From Candidatus Pacearchaeota archaeon (lineage in GTDB: Archaea; Nanobdellota; Nanobdellia; Pacearchaeales; GW2011-AR1), in assembly GCA_018303895.1 (NCBI GenBank), contig JAGVXJ010000030.1, positions 1 through 6,240 of the forward strand: a stretch of 6,240 nucleotides of DNA. Reading direction: 5' to 3'. Made by a program: the position numbers and the translations under genes. Of this stretch, positions 3,801-6,240 are shown in pieces; the first letter of the stretch is position 1, and each line of letters opens with the position of its first letter. Under the pieces are notes generated by a model. It saw only the letters and a list, made by a program, of their open reading frames with translations, was not told the origin of the DNA and did not search any database.

Positions 3801-6240
3801 TTACTTCCAATCCAACAATGTTCCTTGAAAAACCCACTACTCCAATATGAATTCCTCTAGAATTGTAGCCATAAGTTGTAATATTATTTGAGAGTATTTT
3901 TGTATAATTGCTTTCAGGATAATTATTGTAAATTCCATATGAAGAATATCCGTAAGTTATAATATTATTTTGACTTATATTATTATTAGTTGAACGAGAA
4001 ATAATAATTCCATGAGAATTATTTAAGTAAGTTGTGATGTTATTAAGAAAAACAGAATTTGAATCTGAAAACCCAAGATAAATTCCAGCACTTGTATCGT
4101 TATTCTTTACTGTAATTGTATTATAAGCAATTGTATTATAAGAGGAATTCCATGTATGAATTCCAATTGCCCTGGTCCCGCCGTTGTCATTTAAAGTAAT
4201 GTTATTATTTGTAATTGTGGTGTTTGAATAAAAAGAAGCAAGAATGCCATGATTTCCACTTTTGTTAACATACAGACTACCCCCAGAAATAATTATTGTG
4301 TTATTGTCTATTGTGGATGAACTTCCTTCAGAAGGACCTAAATAAATTGCATAACTTGAATAACTTGTTAAATTCCCGAGAGTGATTAAACAATTTTTAA
4401 TTGTAGTTTGATTTTTCCCAAAATTTCTAATTCCGTTTCCAACATTTATTTGAGAATAATTTATTGTGAAACCCAGACAGTTTAATGTTATGTTGTTTGC
4501 AGAAATTGTTATGCAGGTTCCTGATGAGTTTATATTTTGATTTAAATTATAATTTCCGTTTGCTGCACTTAAACTTCCGCATGCAGAAATGTTTATTACT
4601 GAAAGTAAGTTATTTGTTAAAGGCAAAGAATCATTTACAAAAGAACCCGCAATAGTGTAAATTGTGTTACCAATTCCATCTCCGTCATTGTCTGTTCCCA
4701 CATAATCAGAATAAAAGTTTCCGCCGATATAAGCCCCGCCGATAATATTTGTTCCTAAAGTTTTTGTGGTGTTCCATGAATTCCCCGTTCCCAAGTCATA
4801 GGTATTATTTGTGTTGTTGAAAAAATTATTGTAGATTAAATTTCCTGTTGAATTTGGATAAATGTAAATTCCATTAATTCCTGAATTGGAAATGTTGTTT
4901 GAATAAATTGTGTTGTTATTTAAATATAAAGAACCCGTGTTATAAAAAATTACCCCATAAGTATTGTTGGTAATGGTATTATTCACCATAATGCTATTTG
5001 ATACATTACCTCCTGCTGCAACGAGGGCAATTCCTGAACTTAAAATGTAACCTGTCCCATTCGATAAAATATTTCCTGTAAAATTATTAAAACTTCCCCC
5101 CTGAAATAAAATTCCGACTTGGTTATAGGTTACATTATTGAATAAAAATTGATTATAATCCGCACTATATGCGGAGGAAGTTACAATTCCCCATGTTGAA
5201 ATATAAGAAACAGTATTATTTTGAATTGTACTTGAAGTAAATTTTCCGAAAATTCCCTGATTGTATCTTTGTATGTTACAATTTTTTATTGTTACATTTG
5301 AAATTGGATTATCTGCGTTGATTCCCGTTCCGCTTGTGTTTCCGATAATGATTGTTCCGTTGCATGTAAGAATTGTATTATTTGTTGTCATATTAATCAA
5401 GCCATCAGCAGAAGAATCATTCAGATAATATGTTCCATTGCATAAAGTTATTGAGGAAGAAATCTGAAGATTATCGACGGGAGTTGTGCAAGAGGAAGTT
5501 ACAGTAAAATTTAAGATAATACTTCTATTTGCTGTTCCAAAAATCTGATTATTCAGAGTATCATTTGCTAAACAATTCCAAGTATAATTTCCAGGAGATA
5601 ACGCAATTGTCCAATTTGTCTGATTACTTGAACCAGTTATTGCTGTTGTTTTATTTAATGCAAAACTTGAATTGTTTGGTCTTGTTAGATATAAATGCAA
5701 ACTTTCTAAATTTCCTGTTTCATCTGTCGCTGAACAATTGAAAGTAATATTCAGAGTTGATGTTGTTGCGGTGTCATTAATATATGGCGACGACGGAGAA
5801 TTCAGAGTTACCGAGGGGGAAGTGCCGGAAGAGAAGGCGTAGAGATAGCCGTCATTGCTCCCGATATAAACCAGTCCGTTGGAAATTGCGGGAGAACTTT
5901 GAAAATTCCCATTAGTAAGATAACTCCAAAATAAACTTCCAGTAGTTGCATTTAATGCATAAGTTTTGTTATCATTGCTCCCCACAATTAAGACTCCACT
6001 TGAAGAAACTGCCGGAGAACCCTGAACTTCTCCATTGGTACTATAATTCCAAATCTGTACTCCAGTTGTAGAATTTAGTGCATAAAGGTTAAAATCATTA
6101 CTTCCAAAATAAACCATCTCCTTGGAAACAGCTGGAGAACTAATGATACCTTCGCCAGTAGTATAATTCCAAATTTGAGAACCGTTTGTAGAATTCAGTG
6201 CATAAAAATTTTTATCCCCACTTCCAATATAAACAATTCC
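604..6240 (-). CDS. Giant modular archaeal-type cell-surface protein (PQQ propeller, two NosD-like beta-helices, Ig-like array, Hint domain); 5' partial
   Basis: The frame is open from the window edge at 6240 to a TAA at 604, giving 1,878 visible codons. The true start lies outside; the Met at 6117 sits inside a propeller repeat and is not the start. Domains in order are PQQ-like repeats, an Ig-like domain, two NosD-type beta-helices, about six Ig/cadherin-like sandwiches, a Cys-rich segment, a Hint domain, and a Gly/Ser linker with more Cys. Through the Ig array N-x-S/T sequons are extremely dense (about one per ten residues in the stretch I counted, 5760-5220), as expected for an extracellular glycoprotein of an archaeon. 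No enzyme active site is visible outside the Hint domain, so a structural, adhesive or binding role is inferred. The last ~68 codons (about 810-604) have unrelated composition, whereas the -1 frame there encodes a family-typical C-terminus. The real protein therefore probably continues into 173..826. The coding frame is certain; the role is not. Confidence 0.93.
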   Translation of the reverse strand, partial: GIVYIGSGDKNFYALNSTNGSQIWNYTTGEGIISSPAVSKEMVYFGSNDFNLYALNSTTGVQIWNYSTNGEVQGSPAVSSSGVLIVGSNDNKTYALNATTGSLFWSYLTNGNFQSSPAISNGLVYIGSNDGYLYAFSSGTSPSVTLNSPSSPYINDTATTSTLNITFNCSATDETGNLESLHLYLTRPNNSSFALNKTTAITGSSNQTNWTIALSPGNYTWNCLANDTLNNQIFGTANRSIILNFTVTSSCTTPVDNLQISSSITLCNGTYYLNDSSADGLINMTTNNTILTCNGTIIIGNTSGTGINADNPISNVTIKNCNIQRYNQGIFGKFTSSTIQNNTVSYISTWGIVTSSAYSADYNQFLFNNVTYNQVGILFQGGSFNNFTGNILSNGTGYILSSGIALVAAGGNVSNSIMVNNTITNNTYGVIFYNTGSLYLNNNTIYSNNISNSGINGIYIYPNSTGNLIYNNFFNNTNNTYDLGTGNSWNTTKTLGTNIIGGAYIGGNFYSDYVGTDNDGDGIGNTIYTIAGSFVNDSLPLTNNLLSVINISACGSLSAANGNYNLNQNINSSGTCITISANNITLNCLGFTINYSQINVGNGIRNFGKNQTTIKNCLITLGNLTSYSSYAIYLGPSEGSSSTIDNNTIIISGGSLYVNKSGNHGILASFYSNTTITNNNITLNDNGGTRAIGIHTWNSSYNTIAYNTITVKNNDTSAGIYLGFSDSNSVFLNNITTYLNNSHGIIISRSTNNNISQNNIITYGYSSYGIYNNYPESNYTKILSNNITTYGYNSRGIHIGVVGFSRNIVGLEVSYNTIITNGTQGGGINVYFTDNSIIKENNITTYGYQGYGISLTEENNFSILNNRISTHSLGLYTYPLIITTNAFNNTIVNNTIRADGGYSIFLSGNSYGNAIYNNIFNSSTYPKYTSYLNGTNIFNQTRTSATNIIGGNYLGGNYWRSDILSRSFSDLCKDYDLDGICDNSILLDSSTNSKDYLALTTSDNTGPFVEIWNPNNETIVNGYVSVIASATDDRAVTLVNFQYKNSSSDWTNLTNCNLTSINYYGDYRCVWNTNLFSNAVEGYNIRAVAYDVSGNTSQSVMHYSIDRTKPIVYNFAPTYPQGQTSIKTGQNISLNATVSDAFFVAAGINYAEVNLSLLNTTQYTNMTFISGSKSSKQNSSWQINITTTVSNTNLASYISFIVYDLALPTNNQASNNWKVKIDNTAPNYTSMGATVGAYNNTYAGFYAFAFDNYDLDHYIFSENSTGNWANSTSIAISGIRDIFDYQKKVYTGTFSYQFLIFDDAGNMNSSELKDIIVFGNSPVPVIYLESPNNTLSLNYSLINMSYYYLNAQFENCSLILDSVVNMSVSNPGSSAFLNFTENVEDGVHSWGISCIRIESLNDESNLTAEYESNEIFNFVVDTTPPSFTVIPENQNLTYKNSLNYYLNATDNLLFDSFAVNDSRFKINLSAGFLELNSDIGVGIYNLNVTINDSVNNRNSTLLLVNITPAEGLVYTLLNNSRGNLTIEPNVNINLNASMQSHGDTVSLYVNESLINTGMSNLGNITNFSLANTYNITSLFNGNENYTLASESWFLKVCNSDSSCAATTCTTTTCEDSCGNSYTGTKDCSIPVTSCFPAGTKISMADGKYKNIEEVKIGDYVLSYDTELEKQVESKVIELESPTRNHMCEIVFDNNKKLKLTSEHPVYTSEGWKSISPDETKKENSALKVSVLKKGDLILFDNEKYVNVKNINCWSEKIKTYNLKSVEKYNNYFAENILVHNKGGGSGGEKECVPSCVGKKYKDSDGCTGSCLLEKFVKSQKKIPKILLVLKPLVVLGVSALLIIVFRIFSSEKLPLLEFSPEFVNIPSWNKENVAFLKK
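806..813 (-). other. Probable frameshift junction (one base missing) joining the two reading frames
   Basis: On the minus strand the larger frame reads D-G-C-T-G-S-C down to the Cys codon at 813-811. The other frame then reads S-G-E-I-C-E-V from 808. Adding one base in the short CC/TT runs at 812-808 would give DGCTGSC-x-SGEIC, a continuous Cys-rich module, and lead directly into the TSP1-like and anchor segments. The -1 frame is closed just upstream by a TAG (833-835) and the original frame is abandoned soon after, so the switch must lie in this short overlap. No X-XXY-YYZ slippery heptamer is visible in the overlap. Mutation or sequencing error is thus likelier than programmed recoding. Confidence 0.72.
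811..900 (-). other. Gly/Ser linker and second Cys-rich segment after the Hint domain
   Basis: Begins KGGGSGGEKE directly after the Hint Asn, then C-VPSC-VGKKYKDSDGC-TGSC (Cys at about 870, 858, 825 and 813). The pattern resembles the CxPxCxGK-x-C-x-DDGC-x-GSC modules common in archaeal surface proteins, with the usual middle Cys replaced by Tyr. The module should continue across the frame junction into SGEIC. Confidence 0.7.
901..1341 (-). other. Hint domain (hedgehog/intein-type, bacterial-intein-like), no endonuclease
   Basis: 147 residues with all the splicing-type blocks. Block A is C-FPAGTKISMADGKYKNI with Cys1 at 1341-1339, followed by IGDYVLSYD. Block B is LTSEHPVYTSEGW with the T-x-x-H motif. 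Block F is YNLKSVEKYNNYFAEN. Block G is ILVHN with the penultimate His and terminal Asn at 906-901. The next residue is Lys, not the Cys/Ser/Thr needed for canonical splicing, and no homing endonuclease is inserted. Family knowledge: such bacterial-intein-like Hint domains can cleave at Cys1 (thioester) and after the terminal Asn (Asn cyclisation). Inference: self-cleavage or transfer at the base of the ectodomain, with true splicing less likely. The domain lacks N-x-S/T sequons although the neighbouring Ig array is full of them. Confidence 0.92.
1342..1452 (-). other. Cys-rich segment preceding the Hint domain
   Basis: Thirty-seven residues with six Cys: C-NSDSSC, ATTC, TTTTC-EDSC-GNSYTGTKDC. 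It ends at S-I-P-V-T-S immediately before the Hint Cys1. A second Cys-rich stretch follows the Hint domain, so the Hint domain appears to interrupt a disulfide-rich region. It contains no complete N-glycosylation sequon. Confidence 0.7.
1453..3234 (-). other. Array of about six Ig/cadherin-like beta-sandwich domains
   Basis: Successive ~85-115 residue units start with phrases such as NTGPFVEIWNP, RTKPIVYNFAP, NTAPNYTSMG, SPVPVIYLESP, TTPPSFTVIPE and EGLVYTLLNN. Several end in V-x-D-x-A/S-G-N or YSID/VKID/FVVD, the usual joints of Big/Ig-like repeats. The unit beginning TTPPSFTVI resembles cadherin/Ig hybrids (LNYYLNATDN, GIYNLNVTINDS). Boundaries are approximate. The array is sequon-rich and probably forms a rigid stalk between the beta-helices and the membrane-proximal region. 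Confidence 0.75.
3680..4230 (-). repeat. Tandem beta-helix rung repeats (roughly 24-28 residue period)
   Basis: Rungs with closely related sequence follow one another: NTITVKNNDTSAGIYLG, NNITTYLNNSHGIII, NNIITYGYSSYGIY, NNITTYGYNSRGIHI, NTIITNGTQGGGINV, NNITTYGYQGYGISL. Similarity is visible at DNA level too: the plus-strand string taagttgtaatattatt or close variants recurs near 3705, 3861, 3953 and 4026. This suggests recent rung duplication and a region where copy number could vary. Confidence 0.7.
3761..3769 (-). repeat. Homopolymeric G9 tract within the coding sequence
   Basis: The plus strand carries nine consecutive C, read as CAG-GGG-GGG-GGA (Gln-Gly-Gly-Gly) on the coding strand. It sits in an otherwise AT-rich gene. 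As present the frame is intact: TNGTQGGGI aligns residue for residue with sister rungs such as TYGYNSRGI. Gain or loss of one base would truncate the protein, so the tract is a candidate slippage site. Confidence 0.9.
4603..5493 (-). other. First NosD-like parallel beta-helix module
   Basis: About 297 residues. The module opens with a Cys-containing cap (C-TTPVDNLQI, LCNGTYYL, ILTCNGTIIIG, VTIKNCNI), the usual beginning of archaeal NosD/PbH1 beta-helices. Irregular rungs of the N-x-I-x-x-N-x-I and GI-x-hydrophobic type follow. It closes with TNIIGG-YIGGNFYSDY, then DNDGDGIGN and a final D-LPL, the usual NosD-family terminus including a Ca-binding-like DxDxDG loop. Such solenoids bind or cleave carbohydrate or act as stalks. 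No catalytic site is recognisable. Confidence 0.85.
5494..5826 (-). other. Ig-like domain between propeller and first beta-helix
   Basis: About 110 residues beginning S-P-S-V-T-L-N-S-P. The core pattern is ITFNCSATDETGNL near the start and NYTWNCLANDTLNN later. The two Cys (codons near 5734 and 5572) are placed as the disulfide pair of an Ig-type beta-sandwich of the kind common in archaeal surface proteins. The domain is sequon-rich (NIT, NCS, NNS, NKT, NQT, NWT, NYT, NDT, NRS, NFT). It probably acts as a spacer. Confidence 0.75.
5827..6240 (-). repeat. PQQ-like beta-propeller repeats (period 40-41 residues, about 120-123 bases)
   Basis: Four successive copies of a VY-G-SND-YALN-TTG-WNY-TNG-SPAVS pattern are seen: GIVYIGSGD at the edge, MVYFGSND, VLIVGSND and LVYIGSND. 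Spacings are 41, 41 and 40 residues. The Gly-Ser-Asn-Asp turn and the ALN-TTG---W strand end are typical of PQQ/BamB-like propeller blades, and more blades are expected beyond 6240. The last copy ends in YLYAFSSG and passes into an Ig-like domain. No PQQ-dehydrogenase catalytic residues are visible, so a binding or scaffold role is inferred. Confidence 0.88.

Larger units (their letters stand above)
3241..4602 (-). other. Second NosD-like parallel beta-helix module, with near-regular rungs
   Basis: About 454 residues with the same plan as the preceding module. A Cys cap (INISACGSL, GTCITI, ITLNCLGFTI, TTIKNCLI) is followed by many rungs and the ending TNIIGGNYLGGNYWRSD, then C-KDYDLDGIC and D-LALTT. 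The middle (about 4230-3680) holds rungs of a repeated pattern N-I-T-T-Y-G-Y-x-S-x-G-I. The terminal acidic loop is bracketed by two Cys (DLC and GIC), suggesting a disulfide-locked calcium loop absent from the first module. The pair most simply reflects module duplication and divergence. Confidence 0.85.

Noticed and set aside
3680..4230. Regularly spaced similar strings, considered as a CRISPR array
   Set aside because: The strings are imperfect, have variable spacing, and are fully explained by in-frame beta-helix rungs.
5529..5741. Plus-strand open frame of 70 codons
   Set aside because: Antisense to the Ig-like domain; Leu/Asn-rich shadow of repetitive coding DNA.
6115..6117. Met codon as translation start of the large protein
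   Set aside because: The frame is open to 6240 and encodes another complete propeller repeat upstream, so the gene begins outside the window.

Overview
The window is AT-rich and is dominated by a single gene on the minus strand. It enters through the right edge already in frame and runs leftwards almost to the left edge. It encodes a giant, modular, heavily N-glycosylatable cell-surface protein. The composition suggests an archaeon, most likely of the DPANN type (Woesearchaeota/Pacearchaeota-like). Supporting features are the very dense N-x-S/T sequons, Asn-rich NosD-type beta-helices, a Hint domain ending in V-H-N-K-G-G-G, and a membrane-proximal module with the pattern CDYC-DG-KN-DE--VDCGG. 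The lineage is inferred from family knowledge; no marker gene is present.

Layout in the direction of transcription (high to low coordinates): PQQ-like beta-propeller repeats (6240-5827, start of gene outside the window); a Cys-containing Ig-like domain (5826-5494); a first NosD-like right-handed beta-helix (5493-4603); a second, longer one (4602-3241); a string of about six Ig/cadherin-like beta-sandwiches (3234-1453); a Cys-rich segment (1452-1342); a Hint (hedgehog/intein-type) self-processing domain (1341-901); a Gly/Ser linker and second Cys-rich segment (900-811). After that the original frame continues only to a stop at 604. The family-typical C-terminus (thrombospondin-1-like Cys motif, DCGG motif, transmembrane helix, basic tail) lies in the -1 frame and ends at 173. 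One missing base near 808-812 would join the two frames into one protein. I therefore read 604..6240 and 173..826 as two pieces of one gene, broken by a real mutation, a sequencing error, or less likely recoding.

The whole product looks like a type-I-like, membrane-anchored surface stalk. The repeat-built modules would be displayed outside, and the Hint domain sits at the membrane-proximal base, where self-cleavage could shed the large ectodomain. Downstream, T-rich tracts (153-172, minus strand) look like an archaeal terminator. The last 150 bases hold no convincing gene but contain a perfect four-tract G-quadruplex motif (11-27, plus strand). A G9 tract inside the second beta-helix (3761-3769) is a candidate slippage site. 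All plus-strand open frames look like shadows.
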